DNA of 64,000 nt from Euryodendron excelsum (GCA_033060915.1 CM065378.1:13211501-13275500); one strand, 5' to 3'; positions 37,301-49,783 are shown, counted from the first letter of the stretch. Made by a program: numbers and translations. Notes: generated by a model not told the origin, from the sequence alone.

Positions 37301-38253
37301 AATGCTTTAGCCTTACACAACAAAAATATCTGATTAAGAAGAAATGGAGGCAAGGAGAAGTACTGTTTGCTATATAGCATGTAAATAAATGCCTTCAAAA
37401 AATGTTTTTGGATTTTAGTGCGGATTATCTGGAAATGAATTTGGGTATTAATTGGCAAATTACTTGTAATCTATCCAGATGAAGGTGCTGTATCATCAGA
37501 TGAGGGCGAGATCGAAGTGGTACAAGAGGCACAAACCAGGAGTGAAGACCAAGAACTTAAAGATAGACTCTTAAGTAAATATGGTAACCATATTAGTAGC
37601 CTGAAGCTGGAATTTTCAAAGAAGAAGAAGAAAGGAAAGCTGCCGAAAGAGGCAAGGCAAACATTACTCGACTGGTGGAATGTGCACTATAAATGGCCTT
37701 ACCCAACTGTAAGTACCCTTTATGCCAGTTATATTTTGCATGCCTGTAGATCGTGCATTGCCACCCTAACTAAAGATATTCAAACCTCTGTTCATGAGAG
37801 GGTTTTTGGCTAAGGCAATGAATCTATTGCCTAAAAAACAATAACAATATGAAATAAAACGAGTAATTACACTCTACCCTATTGTAGTTTGAGCAAAATT
37901 CAGATGACTTAATGTGGTTTAAAAGTGATTGTGTAACTCTCCTGTGATTTGGATTTATCTGCAAAGTAAATAGAACCCTGATAGATTTGATGAAATGACA
38001 AAAATAACCCTGTGAAGGATAATCTTTTATTTTAACATAAAAGAACAAAATCGTCTTTTTGATGTTCAATTTTAGAGAGATGAAATGACGTAAATACTCC
38101 TGTGATAGAATCACCGTTGACTCTAATGGTTTTCATCCATCTTATAGTTAAGTCCAAACTGTAAGGGGCTTATATGTTTATTTTTAAATTACAAGGGCTC
38201 TTCTGTTTTCGTTCAAACCACAAGGCATAAAGTATAATTACCTTTAAAAAGAA

Positions 38254-38292
<39 letters not shown>

Positions 38293-38849
38293 TTTTATCA
38301 GTGGATGTGTCCAGAACCAGAAAAAAAAAATTGAAAACTTCATGTCCTTTTGAAAGTGTGCAAGACTGGAAACTGTGCCAAACTCCAGATTTGGGCTGAC
38401 TTGAAATCTTCTCCTATAAAATGTTTGGAATTGGTGTGGGTTGGGTGAATACTAGCTTATTGATTGTTTAGGTGTATAGTTGGCCTAAAAGATTGTTGTT
38501 TTTGCTTTAATGAAATTAACAGCTATATATGATTTGTAGCATCTGTTTCTGGTTTTGAGACTTAATATTGGTACTGTTTAAATTTGCACTCAAGAGCTGC
38601 ATTGTGTCTGTTTAAATTTGATTAAACATGAAAGTATCACCCTGCTTTCTCCTTTTTTTTTTTTTTCTTTCTTAATCGTGAATCCAGGAAGCCGATAAGA
38701 TTTTGCTGGCTGAATCAACTGGACTAGATCAGAAACAGATTAACAACTGGTTTATAAATCAACGAAAGCGTCACTGGAAACCATCAGAGGATATGCAATT
38801 AGCCGTCATGGGTAATCTTTCAGGACAATTCTTTGCAGATGACGACTGA
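29026..38849 (+). CDS. KNAT6: Class I KNOX (TALE homeobox) transcription factor, KNAT2/KNAT6 type
   Basis: Five exons join in frame: 29026-29343, 29751-29870, 29968-30079, 37479-37708 and 38688-38849 (313 codons). Domains in order are KNOX1 (about residues 82-125), KNOX2 (about 143-183), ELK (about 207-228) and a TALE homeodomain (about 229-291). The homeodomain has the WPYP loop extension and helix 3 [15 protein letters not shown]. The protein is nuclear and works with BELL partners bound by KNOX1/KNOX2. Class I genes maintain meristems; KNAT2/6 act in boundaries, inflorescence architecture and abscission. The N-terminal wording ([15 protein letters not shown]) places it with KNAT2/KNAT6 rather than STM or BP. 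The last intron splits the homeodomain after WPYPT, the usual KNOX position. Intron 3 is 7.4 kb. It may be co-orthologous to both KNAT2 and KNAT6, so the symbol is provisional. Confidence 0.93.
29872..30114. repeat. (CT)n tracts at the starts of KNOX introns 2 and 3
   Basis: A (CT)n run at 29872-29903 begins directly at the donor site of intron 2 (GT at 29871), so the donor is embedded in the repeat. A second run at 30090-30114 lies 10 bases into intron 3. Shorter CT stretches sit just before the intron 2 acceptor. GA/CT tracts bind plant BPC proteins, which are known regulators of KNOX loci. The repeats may also simply be polypyrimidine-rich intron sequence. Confidence 0.85.
30080..37478 (+). 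other. Large third intron of the KNOX gene (7.4 kb)
   Basis: The intron runs from donor GTCCGT at 30080 to acceptor CCAG ending at 37478. It contains no recognisable gene. It holds (GA)n at 34090-34112, (CT)n at 34279-34312 and a CACGTG motif near 34400. A GC-balanced patch lies at about 33900-34450, and another at 35640-35860. Large regulatory introns at this end of the gene are known in KNOX genes such as maize knotted1 and barley Hooded (BKN3), where insertions or duplications cause ectopic expression. A hidden alternative exon cannot be excluded. Confidence 0.8.
34090..34312. repeat. (GA)n and (CT)n pair inside KNOX intron 3
   Basis: A (GA)n run at 34090-34112 and a (CT)n run at 34279-34312 face each other about 170 bases apart around a GC-balanced segment. 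Because GA and CT are complementary, the two could pair as a stem in RNA or extruded DNA. They could also act as two GAGA-factor sites. This is an observation of arrangement only; no function is shown. Confidence 0.85.
38264..38292. repeat. (GA)n microsatellite in KNOX intron 4
   Basis: About fourteen GA units follow an A-run within the intron that splits the homeodomain (37709-38687). Confidence 0.88.
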
Positions 38850-39917
38850 GGGTGCATGCATGTACATATATATTCACAAAATGTATTGGTAAATTTGATA
38901 ATCAATGTTTGGTACATGTATGTATATAATTCTGACATGTCATTGCTGACATTCGAATACTTTTATTCTGAAGTAAGACAAAAAAAAAAAAAAAAAAAGC
39001 CTATTTTTACCGTGTGCTATCGGTACTTTAACCATGGTGGTGAGGAAAAATTGGAGTTGTGTGTACATTTGACATGGTAGGCAAATGATTTTGTGCTAGT
39101 TAATGTTTGATTGTGTAATATGTATTGCTTATAAAGTACATGAGGACAAGAAGAAGAAATGTGTGCAGCCGGTTTTTTAAATTACTCCTAGGTTATGTTT
39201 AAATCTTGGATTTGTTAGTGAAAACGAAAAAACGAAAAATGAAATGAGAGCTAAACTTCTTGCTCTTGTTTAGCTGGGAGGGGAAAATATAAAAATAAAA
39301 AAGACCATTTTTTTCATTTTAATTACTATCAGAGGATATGTTGGTTAAGAAACAAGATAACATATATAACTTATTTTTCTTAGATATGTCAAATCTTGCT
39401 TCTTTTTTTTTTTTTTTTTTTCTGATACTGGTTAATTGTCTTAAAAACATCCAACAACCAAATTCCAATGGTAAATAAATAAATTCATGTGTTTTTCAAT
39501 GTATTTTTTTTTTATAATTTCATAGACGAAGCATTAATTTGCGATTAGCTATTTTAATGTCCCTTTTTATATATCACTTATAAGATGTAGTTCCAGAAAG
39601 CATTTTTAATTAGTGATTAACGGAATCGACTAAATTAGAAAATCAGACTAACAAAAAAAAAATGTTAAATGATACTCGTTATGGGTTACAAATTTTGCAG
39701 AACATGTAAAAAGAAAAAAAGCCCAACATTGAGTAAAGGGTGGGCCCAAACCTCAAAAGAATATTAATAGGCCCCGAGTTTGCTCTTAGACCATGTAGAC
39801 TGGGATACAGCCCAAAGAAATCTCGGCCCAATCTATGAGTCCGTAATTATATCATCAGGATGTTAGTCTTGTAGAGAGAGAGGGAGGGAGAGAGAGAGCT
39901 GATACGATAAGTCGATA
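38850..39917. other. KNOX-MENG intergenic region
   Basis: About 1.07 kb, AT-rich, containing the KNOX 3' untranslated region and the MENG promoter. No gene is seen. A long T run is at about 39401-39420. A more GC-rich stretch with a GA-rich tract (39875-39898) lies just before the MENG start and is probably its 5' leader. Confidence 0.6.
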
Positions 39918-42900
39918 ATGGCTGCTTCAAGTCACCTCTGTCTTCGCCCATTACCAGGTCCAGGACGACACCGTCCGATCTTCCGGTCTAGACGACGACC
40001 AGTTCGTTGCGCCGACGAACGCCAGGCGCTCTTTAGCCGCATTGCTCCTGTCTACGATAACGTACGCCCCTGCCCCCACCTCTATTCTCACCTGCCTACA
40101 TGAATTGCTTACCCTTCATACTTCGGAAATTCTATTACTTCTGTGTTTGGACGATTTTTCGCTTTTGTTTTTGTTTTCTGAACTGGGGTCTATTTTGTTT
40201 TACAGTTAAATGATATGCTCAGCTTGGGGCAGCATCGAATTTGGAAACGTATGGCTGTATCCTGGAGTGGGTGAGTTAAATTATTTTTCCTACTTTAGTC
40301 TTTACTGTCGATATATATGTATACATAAGTATGTATATGTGTGGAAACTGGAATGTTGAAGTTTTTATTGGTTTGAATAGGGCGAAAGAGGGAGACAATG
40401 TGTTAGATTTGTGCTGTGGAAGTGGGGATTTGGCGTTTCTCTTGTCCGAAAAAGTAGGTCCCAGTGGCAAGGTTCGTTCTTCTTCCTCTTCCGTTTACGC
40501 TCGTTTGTTGTGGTTTTTCATGTAATACTTTTTAGAAGAATTACATTTCTTTTATTTTCCGGCGTTTGGTAGCAATCCTGAAAATATTTTTCAAAAAAAA
40601 ATTTCTAAGCAATTGACAACAAAATGACATGGAGGATTAAAAATCCTATTTCCAAAACTTTTAGTCGCACATTGATTTTTTACTTTTTTTACACAATCCA
40701 CAAGCTCTGTTTTACATAAGATGGCCCCCCTTATTGGTGTTTCTGTTTTTGAAAAAATTATCCTTACCTATAAAAAAAACTCATTTTTGGATATAGTATT
40801 ATACTTTTCGAGTAATAGGGAAAATTTTAGTTCATTCAATAGTTTTGACTATCATCATGATAAACTGATTCTAACTAAAAACCTTCATAAATTGGAACTG
40901 TCTAGTATACTTGTGGCTAGAGTAACCCTTGTGCTGTAGTTTGAAAGAAGCACACATTTCTGAATAACCTTTTTGAGGGTTCTTTAGATATGTGCTTAAA
41001 GCACACATTTAGAAAACTGTTTTAGATATGTGCTTAAAACAAATATCTCATAAACTATTTTAAGATATTTGCTGCGAATTGTTCTGAATGCATTTTTTTT
41101 TTAAATTGAGGAAAATAATTCTGCAGAGTACTACTTAAATTTGAGATTGACATGAATTGTATCTCAGAATTAATTGCCTAATGCCATCCCAATGCACCAT
41201 TTTGTGGAAAAACATCTGAAATATTTAATATGTATATTGCACCTCTATACTAGGTCCTGTTTTGGTCACAATTTGCAGGTGATTGGTCTTGATTTCTCAA
41301 AGGAGCAATTATTAGTTGCTTCATCTCGACAGCATTTACGCTCAAAGGCCTGCTACGACAATATTAAGTGAGCATTGGTGAATCTAGCTATTAACTGATT
41401 AAATAACTTGTCATTGAGGAAGTGTCTCTCGCCCCCCCTCAAAAACACAAGCTGAATGCTTTTTGTTTTTAATGTAATCATAAATCCATAAACAAATGAT
41501 CTTCTAGTTTGTTAATGGAATTAAGCTATTTATTATGTGTTACTAATCAATAATTCCAAGACATTAATATTACGTGATGAATCATAGGTGGGTTGAAGGA
41601 AATGCTCTTGATTTACCATTTTCTGACTGTTACTTTGATGCCATCACCATTGGGTATGGGTTACGTAATGTGGTTAATTTACATAAATCTATGGAGGAGA
41701 TGCATCGAGTTCTGAAACCGGGTTCAAATGCATCAGTCCTCGACTTCAATAAAAGCATGGACACATTCAGTGCCTCAATTCAGGTATTGTGACAAGATAC
41801 ATAGTTGCATCCTATGGCTTGACATTCAAATGCCAGTCAATAAAATGGCTTCTAAAAGTATTTGGGAATTTTTGAACAGATGTTCCTGTTTTTCTTACCA
41901 TCCTGTTGACTGTATTTCACTTTCACCATAAAACAATTGACAGTAACTGCATGTTTGCATTGGAAACTCAAACTTTGATGTCAGCTTATGGAGATATTTG
42001 TGGAACTCTTTGCTTATGAAAGCATACTGGATGTGTTTTCCGGGGAATTGTTTACTTTCTGTCATGAAATGCTGAATCCTAAATTGTGACTTGCTTGCCC
42101 GTTTAGTTGATGCAGACAAGGACCCAATAACTCATATTGGACGGGGTGATTGTCTGTGTGCCTGTAGTTTGCATGTTACTTTTATATTGTGGGTTACTAA
42201 CAGTAGAAATGGGTTTGTGGTTCATTTTTGGGCTTGGTCTCGTGCATGAGTGTTCTCACATTGCTAATTATACTTTGTAGCTTCTCTAGTCGAATTTCAC
42301 GAACTACTGTTGCTGTAGTTTCCAAAGTTGGTCTCTATTAATTGAGGATTCTGGGAGGAGTAACCACAGACCTAACATTGGGTCTTACATGCAAAAAGTG
42401 GCTGCCCTTGAAGTGAAGTGGGATTCTCGTTTGGCTGCCAACTTCTACCATTGCACCAAGCATACTCTACTTCAGAGAACAACCAACTCTAGATTCTAGA
42501 ATGTTAGCATTTCATTGAGAAGGAAGAATGAGAATGCTTTTCTCCCCTTAATGGGTGTGCCAGTTTTGTAATCTATCTGTATGATGGATATACTTTTGTT
42601 CATTTCCTCAACTTGAGAGTGCTATGATTCTGTTGGATAGTTGAGTCTCGTTCTAACAGTGTTAATATCTTTTTGCAAATATGATATTTGACTTTTGCAA
42701 AGCAACAAAAAATTGATCCCGTGAGCACTTTTTTTGCAAGGAATGGATGATTGACAATGTAGTTGTTCCCGTGGCTACCATTTATGGTCTTGCAAAGGAG
42801 TACAAATATTTGAAAAGCTCGATTCAGGAATTTTTAACAGGTTTTCCCTTCTCATTTAACCAATTGTACATCTTTTTCTTTCATACTTTACTTAATTACT

Positions 42901-43377
42901 ACTCAAACCCAATCTGATGTGATGTTAAAAACTCAACTAGTCATCGTGCTGAGTGCTGACTACTTATACTTTGCAGGAAATTTTAGTATTAGTCATTTTG
43001 CTTTCATTGCCAAAAGAATGTTTATGTTGTATAAAGTTTCTATGGTAAGGTGTGTAAAGTCATGGGCGTTAATGGGGATTTCTGATTCAGTAGTAATTAT
43101 ACTTTTTAACTATGTATTTTTTCTTTAATCCAGACGGAGTTGAACATATAATGTGAATACACTTTAGAACTGTCAATGGATACCATTACTCGTGATATTG
43201 TCTGAAGAAGGCATAGTATATCATCTGCACTTATTCTCTTTCTGTTTGAACAATTTACTGTTTTATTCCACTGCAGGGAAGGAGTTAGAGAGGCTTGCTA
43301 TAGGAGCAGGATTTGCAAATGCCAAGCATTATGAGATTGGTGGAGGACTCATGGGCAACTTAGTAGCCACACGGTAG
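39918..43377 (+). CDS. MENG: MENG: demethylphylloquinone-type methyltransferase, chloroplast
   Basis: Seven exons join in frame: 39918-40061, 40206-40270, 40381-40471, 41279-41367, 41588-41783, 42741-42840 and 43277-43377 (261 codons). The enzyme transfers a methyl group from S-adenosylmethionine to the naphthoquinone ring in the last steps of phylloquinone (vitamin K1) synthesis; phylloquinone is the electron carrier A1 of photosystem I. About 30 N-terminal residues rich in Arg, Ser and Pro look like a plastid transit peptide. The UbiE/MenG core follows: SAM motif I VLDLCCGSGD (77-86), the acidic GLDF (103-106), and NALDLPF and GYGLRNV downstream. Exon 6 begins after an AAG acceptor (42738-42740), which is less common than CAG or TAG but needed for the frame. 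Length and wording match Arabidopsis MENG as I remember it. A UbiE-like mitochondrial enzyme is less likely. Confidence 0.92.
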
Positions 43378-44345
43378 ATGAGTTTTATGCATTTCATACA
43401 GTTTCTGAAATCTCTGTAACAACGGAGCGGCCTTTGAAGGATACATATAATTTCCACCCAGAATATATACTTCGAGTTCTGAATTCTCATGTGATGGCTT
43501 CTTTCATGAAAAGGTGTGAAACTTGAATTTTTGTTTTTTTAGTGAAACTCAGTAATTAATAATATCTTAGTTCCATTGCACACAACTTCATTTTGAGTCT
43601 TGGCCTCTGTGTGTGTGTTTTTATACATTCATATATCAAGGAAGCTTAAAAATCTGTATATAACAGTAAAAGAATTGTAATGATATTCTTAGAGGCTTCC
43701 CGCTGGGCATTATTGATAATATGTGGGTTGTTTCTCTTTAGATGTGAATACCCAGCAAAACAATTTTATATGGTTGTTTCTTTTCTACCCAGCAAAACAA
43801 ACAGGCAGAAAAGGAAAAACAAATCTTGCATTATTATGAGACCAAATTCTTTCTTTAAGTGCTGGTCGAAATACAATTGAATGTGGTTATTACTCCCTTT
43901 AGTTGATTTGAAGCTTCTAACTTTGAGAACTAATGAAAAGGCAATGATATCGGGCAAACCAATCAGAGACCATGATTCACAAAAAATAGAGTAAAATTTA
44001 CCGTTGATGAATCTGAATATTATAGGTGTTACATACTTTGTCAGATTCAAATATACTTGAAAGAGACATATCTCTATACCCCTCACTCTTCTATACCATA
44101 TCTTTGTTTTGGTCTGTGTATCAGCTCAAATTCAATTACCAAATACTCTTCCTTCTTAATCTCAAATGCCCTGTAGCATATCAGATGCAAGCCTCTGCCA
44201 AATGCATACACTGTCGCGAGCCAAATTCATACGCAGTCGTGAGATCAGGATTTTAGCTTCTAAATGATTGGCATCATTCCCTCACTGATCAATAGGTTTC
44301 TGAGCATTTGTTCCATGAAACTTCCAATTTGAATACACTTAGGTA
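43378..44345. other. Convergent MENG-CRK2 3' intergenic region
   Basis: About 970 bases lie between the MENG stop and the CRK2-like stop codon, which face each other tail to tail. It should hold both 3' untranslated regions and poly(A) sites. No other feature is seen. Confidence 0.6.
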
Positions 44346-47056
44346 TCACCTGGGGTAGAAAGAACTATAGGAAACATTGGCAATTGAAGCAGAATTGGCA
44401 TCATTCAGGGGGTAAGATTGGTTCTCGCATGCGTCGTTAAGTTCCATTGTCTTCTCGTCTATAAAAGGGGGATTAGAGGGTGGGGGAAGGTGTTCATCCT
44501 TCTTTGCCAGCATCTGCAGTGCCTTTGACATCGATGGTCGTAGTGATGGAGCCTCTTGGGTGCACAGAAGTCCTATATGCACCACTCTTATAACCTCATT
44601 TTTAATGTTGCTGTTGTGGTAGTAGTTATGCAACATCAGGTTTGGGTCAAAAAGTTCCTCCACCGTTCCTCGTTGGAAATGCCTCCATGCCTGTTTAATC
44701 CAAATTAACATGATAAAATTTAGGGTACCATAGGATTGGTTTTAAACTTTTAATGTTTTTTTTTTTTCGTATTGTACTTACAATTGTGATTAGGCTGTCT
44801 GAGTATTCTGAGGTTTTGCTCCTGTTGTTTTGCCTTCCTGTGACTATCTCTAACAAAAGAACCCCAAAACTGTACACATCTGCCTTTTCTGTTAACTGGC
44901 CATGGGCTAGGTACTCTGGAGCCATATATCCTCTGTGGATGAGCAAATATAAAGGATTGGTAATTCAAACAAATTTAAGGGCCATGTTCTTGATTTGGGT
45001 TTTGATAGAAGTTAATTAACAGACAGTTGATCTAAAACCATTAATAAATAAAAAACTGATACTCACAGTGTTCCTGCGATGGCAGTGCTGATGTGACTCT
45101 TATCTTCTTGGAAAGACCTTGCCAACCCAAAATCAGCGATTCTAGCACGCAACCTTGAATCCAGCAAAATGTTACTTGCTTTTATATCTCTGTGAATGAT
45201 TCGGGTCGTGGAATTTTCATGAAGGTAGACGAGACCTTCCGTTGTCCCAATAATTATTTCGTATCTCTTCTCCCAGTTTAGCGCTTTACCTCTGTTTGAA
45301 TCTGTTGAGTTTATTGAACATATTGATTAATGCCCCTTTGATAAAGATTGAGAGAATAAGACAAGCTCCAGCTAGCAATGGATGATGCAGAAGTACTTTT
45401 AGTCATTACAATTCAAACTGTGATGTACCATTCTGGTACTCACCAAAGATGAAGCGATCAAGAGACTTGTTTGGCATGAACTCATAGACAAGAAGGCTTT
45501 CAGGTCCTGAACAGCTGCATCCCAATAACCTGACCAGATTTTTGTGGTCCACACTGCTGATTATGTTAACTTCATTGTAGAAATCTGCTGCTCTGTGTCT
45601 GTTGTTGAAGAAAAGCCTCTTGACAGCAATCTCTCTTCCATCGGGCAAAGCTCCCTGCAATGGAGTTAAATAAAGCACAGAACCAGTTCGATGAAAGAGG
45701 TTACTACAATCATTTCTTAACGTCTGAATCTAAACTGCAAGAACTAATCGTGAACAAAAATGCTGTCACAATAGGATTGATTCGGGTGTAAATGACACTA
45801 CCTTGTAGACTGTTCCAAATCCTCCTTGTCCAAGCTTATTTGCTTCATCAAAAGATCCGGTTGCTTTCTCGAGTGTGGAGTATTTGAAATTCAAGCTACT
45901 GTCATGAAGGGTCTTCACCAATTTCTCTGCATCATTTGATCCTGTAGAGTGGAGAATGAGGATAAGGAAATGAGGAAATTTCAAGACTCACCAATCTATA
46001 TAAAAATACAGTAAAATCTCCTATAAGATTGGCTATTCTGGCAACAATTAATGCATATTGTAGATTTGTTTCCTTGTAATTCCAATGTTATTTGTGCTAC
46101 TTAGAATCAAACAATTTCTGTATGTTTGATAGGCCAATGTTTTCAAGAGAAAAATAATATGCAAGAAGCTTAATACCTCTTCTCTTCTTCTGGATTTGTC
46201 TGTGCTTCCAGAAATAAACACCAATAATACCCCCAACTGCCAAAACCACAACAGAACAAACAACTGCAACTACAATCACAATGGTGGTTCCTCTCGAACT
46301 TCCATTTCCCTGCACCGGATTCAGGAAATCCACATCGGAGTACCTCATGAAACATCCAGTATTCAACGCCCGCCCCTCGGACCAAGGCAAGCATCCCAAT
46401 ACCGACTGAGACGCATTCTCCAAACACGCCTTACAAGAACTTGCGCTCAACGTCCTCCAGCAATCAGCCAAGACATAAGCCGACTCGTTTACAGTCCCCG
46501 ACACTGCCACCTGAGCCCGCGCATAGCCATTACTATTTGCCGCATTTCCTACTGCTTGTGCCACTGCCTGCCTTGCCGAGTCCTGGAATGTCGTGTTTTT
46601 TTGTGTCGTGTTCCCACACACGGCCTTGTCTTCTGGTCCCGAATACTCCTGAAAGAAGCTGTAATTCTCGGCTCTCATGAAGCAGCCGTCGAGGTAAAGC
46701 CGGCCGCCATTGAAAGGGAAACACTGGGGAAGAACAGTTCGGGCCTCGGCATAGCATAAAACGCAGTCGAGTGAAGAGAGGTCGCCGTAACATTGGGCAA
46801 GCCCATAGTTAGTGTCAGGTCCTGAGCCTGTAACGGCTACTCCGAAACCAGAGGTTCTCATTTGTACGCTGATGTTTTCCATTGTTGCAACGAAGTTTGG
46901 GACATAGATTGTGGCGTTGTGCTCGGTTTGGTTCCCACACATGATTTGAACTTTCTGGGCTCTTGGCTCCCCAACTGATGTGTCCAGCAATAGTAGAGTG
47001 ATGGTAAGAATGTAGAGAAGAGATGGTACTGGAACTGATACTATTGCTTTCTTCAT
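44346..47056 (-). CDS. CRK2: Cysteine-rich receptor-like kinase, CRK2 type
   Basis: Six exons on the - strand join in frame: 47056-46177, 45941-45802, 45654-45444, 45301-45067, 44932-44782 and 44690-44346 (653 codons). A signal peptide (about 1-29) precedes two DUF26/Gnk2 domains with C-X8-C-X2-C motifs at C89/C98/C101 and C199/C208/C211. A transmembrane helix spans about 258-282. The Ser/Thr kinase has a Gly loop at 331-336, Lys352, HRD Asp449 and DFG Asp467, all expected for an active kinase. Phrases such as [16 protein letters not shown] and FFNNRHRA identify the CRK2 clade. Plasma-membrane CRKs act in immune, ROS and stress signalling; AtCRK2 has been linked to RBOHD activation and salt tolerance. 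Unlike the CRK3-like neighbour, ectodomain and membrane segment share one exon. The gene meets MENG tail to tail. Confidence 0.93.
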
Positions 47057-47295
47057 TTTTTTTTTGATGGACTGAACTGGTTTTACTGGCTCGGATTTTG
47101 AATCTCAGGCTGTGTTATAATAAAATTCAACAGATAAAACAGGTTAGCTATCAGTATGTGGCAACAAGAACGGAAACCACAAGAAATTTGCATTGAGAAA
47201 CCAAAAAAGGAAATTTATGCACTAGTCTTGAAACAATATCAATGCAAGAAAAGAAGAAAAATGGTGTTGGGAAAAGAAGAAAAACCATATATTAA
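47057..47295 (-). promoter_or_regulatory. CRK2-like proximal upstream region
   Basis: About 240 bases lie between the CRK2-like start codon and the inverted-repeat element at 47296-47873. The 5' leader and core promoter must be here unless transcription starts in or beyond the element. AT-rich, with no firm TATA box chosen. Confidence 0.35.
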
Positions 47296-47873
47296 AGCTT
47301 CGTTTGTTTTGATGTAAAATATTTTATTTTGAAAAATAATTTTTATGTAAAACGCTTATATGTAAAATAATTACTGAACTTTCATTTTCAGGTGTTTGGC
47401 TAATATCTCCAAATATTTTTTGAAGAATAATTTATTAATAAAAAAATAAAGATGAATGAGTGAGATTGCAAGCAGAGCCAGGCTTGGTTGCCAATTCATT
47501 CACCATTGACCGCGATTCAATCCAATCAATAAGAAAATGTCTTGGCAAAAGTGGGTGAGGGTATTAAACCATGTGGAGGGAGAGAGAGATGAAACAACAA
47601 AGGAGTTTGGATCCACAGCTTGGATTTGCCCAAGTACTTGTGCAAATCGTCAGTGAAGTTGCAGAGTAGTCAACAAAGAGACGAAGCATCTTGCATCCAT
47701 AAGATTCAGTCTGTAAAAATGACTTGCCGAAATAAATCGGTAAGTTATTTTCCTTTCATTTGTTGAAAAACAATTTACTGGTAAACTATTTTACTCCAAT
47801 TATGTGCAAACAAACACCGGAAAAAAAAAAAAACATTTTCCGGAAAACATTTTACGTGGAAACAAATGGAGCC
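47296..47873. mobile_element. Inverted-repeat DNA transposon (MITE-like) in the CRK2 promoter
   Basis: The left end begins AGCTTCGTTTGTTTT. The right end, reverse-complemented, begins GGCTCCATTTGTTTC. Both continue with a related GTAAAAT-rich stretch, giving terminal inverted repeats of about 35-40 bases. TAA stands directly outside both ends (47293-47295 and 47874-47876), as expected for a PIF/Harbinger-type insertion; a 3-base match is weak evidence on its own. The interior codes for nothing. It sits 240 bases upstream of the CRK2-like start codon. Confidence 0.55.
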
Positions 47874-48201
47874 TAAATGAAGAAGCAAGCTGTACTGAAT
47901 CTTAGGAATGCTATGCAGCCCAACAAACGTGTACCTGGAAATTTACGATAGCGTGAGTGGTTTTTATTGTAAAAATCAAACCTAATGGTAAGTAGGTTAG
48001 TTCCGATGGTAAATAAAATTAGACCCAGTTGTAAGTAATTTTTTTTTATTGTTTTATAAAACCACCATTTGCTAAAATGGAAATGAAAGAGCTGACCGAC
48101 TCAATAATGTGACTTGTCTTTTCTATTGTCGAACAGTGAAAACCACTCACGCTACGGCAGTCGAACCCAACTCGTGCCAAGCATTAATGGAATTGCAGTA
48201 G

Positions 48202-48382
48202 TTGACAATACTGGACGGTTTTGGTTTAATTCTGGCTTGATCATAGTGATTATTGACCATTTTGTCTATTCTTATTGACTAGAGAAGCAACATTCAAGAT
48301 GAAGACAACCATTCAATCGAATGCCCCAGCAGCCGTATTTGACAAAAAGCCTGAATAGAACATTTGGTGTGGAAGCATTGAC
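48202..48382. promoter_or_regulatory. Cluster of five TTGAC (W-box core) motifs upstream of CRK2
   Basis: TTGAC occurs at 48202, 48253, 48275, 48339 and 48378 within 181 bases, all on the + strand. The copies at 48253 and 48275 are full W-boxes (TTGACC and TTGACT). WRKY factors bind these, and many Arabidopsis CRK genes respond to salicylic acid and pathogens. The cluster lies 1.15-1.33 kb upstream of the CRK2-like ATG, beyond the 578-base inserted element. Its distance before that insertion would have been roughly 0.6-0.75 kb. Function is inferred. Confidence 0.4.
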
Positions 48383-49783
48383 GGGCTTTGATTCTTTGGC
48401 ACCATCTTTGTACAGATGGGTCGTTCATATCCTGGACTTACAAGTCAAATACGGCATGTCTTGGGTGTGAACCGTGAGATATTTAATCACAGTGCCAAAT
48501 TAGAGTGGACGTGTTATCACTATCAGGATTCAGGTGATGGACCCACACGGTTGTTGGCCGATCAACATCAGACGGTTGCTAATGCAACTCACACCAGATT
48601 TTCTCCGAATGTGGGACAGGCACACAAATTTGATTCAGCACCAAATCAACGTCTCAATTACTCTTTTGGGTCCAACCCAGAATTGATGAATCATATCCCT
48701 TAATGGTATTCCAGAACAAAACAGTCGGCAATGAGTTATGAATGCCTCACCACCGACCCACCTAGCAGCCAGCATAGCCAGCCGCTGGGACTCTTTAAAA
48801 GCCCACACTGCCCCCATGAAATTAGATGAACGTTGGGAAAAATCAATCAGCAAAGACATCTATATGAGCAGCAAGAATCCACGGAAAGGACCAGACCCAA
48901 AAAATGAAAAAGGAAAGAAAAAAGGAGCATAAGGAATAGATACATATATATACAAGCAATGGATAACACAAAATTCTTATGCCGGGTCCCTGTTATGGCA
49001 CACTGGCACGCTTTCAAGTGGGGCAAGCTCTATACTTGATGTGAACGCTCAAATCCGCACCCATAAAGCTTCTTTTTATCCTTTATTTTTTATTTATTTA
49101 TTCTCTAATGTCATATATGCATATATACATTTCACTTTTTAAAAAGAAATGTATGTATATACCATAAATTTCAAAAGCTTTCCGGTAAAACAGCTGTATG
49201 TATTTCTTATGTTGGGATAATAATTAAGACAAGTTTCAGCAGCAAGGCAACCCATGACAGCTAAATCACACACAAAAAATAGTGCTAAATAGAAGTTTCG
49301 ACAAATTACACTTTTGACCATGATTTATACTTAATCAAACTTTAACCTTTTACTTTTTAATTATAACAATTAACTTCCAACACCTGTCAAGTTGCGAACT
49401 TTCCATGCTGTTGTTAACTCTGTCCTGTCAGCAGCCCCATTTTTTTTTTTTTTTCTCTTCAAACAATCACAAGTAAAATACAGAGTTATTACATTAAGCA
49501 CCGTTCTTTATACAAAATTTTACTTTAATCCCTTCTGAACATTTATTTTCAAATGGACGGACAATCAGTGGGCTAACGGAAGGTTTGCATTGAAATTTAA
49601 CCATAAGGATAAAGGAATTAACTGTCATAATTGACGAGTTAAAGAACAAAAGTGAGATTAAGAGTTAAGTGTAAGGGTGATAAGTATAATTTATCCTAAA
49701 AATTAGTGCTAAGTTGTTCAACTGCCTTGAAGTTTCGATTACAGAGATGAAAACGAAAAAAAATTAGGAAGAAAGAGCGCAAC

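Noticed and set aside
30080..37478. Open frames inside KNOX intron 3 as nested genes
   Set aside because: All are short, without recognisable domains, and several overlap microsatellites or AT-rich runs.
46196..46759. 187-codon open frame on the + strand
   Set aside because: It lies antisense to the CRK2-like first exon, which is supported by two DUF26 domains. The + strand product has no domain and comes from the GC-richer coding DNA beneath it.
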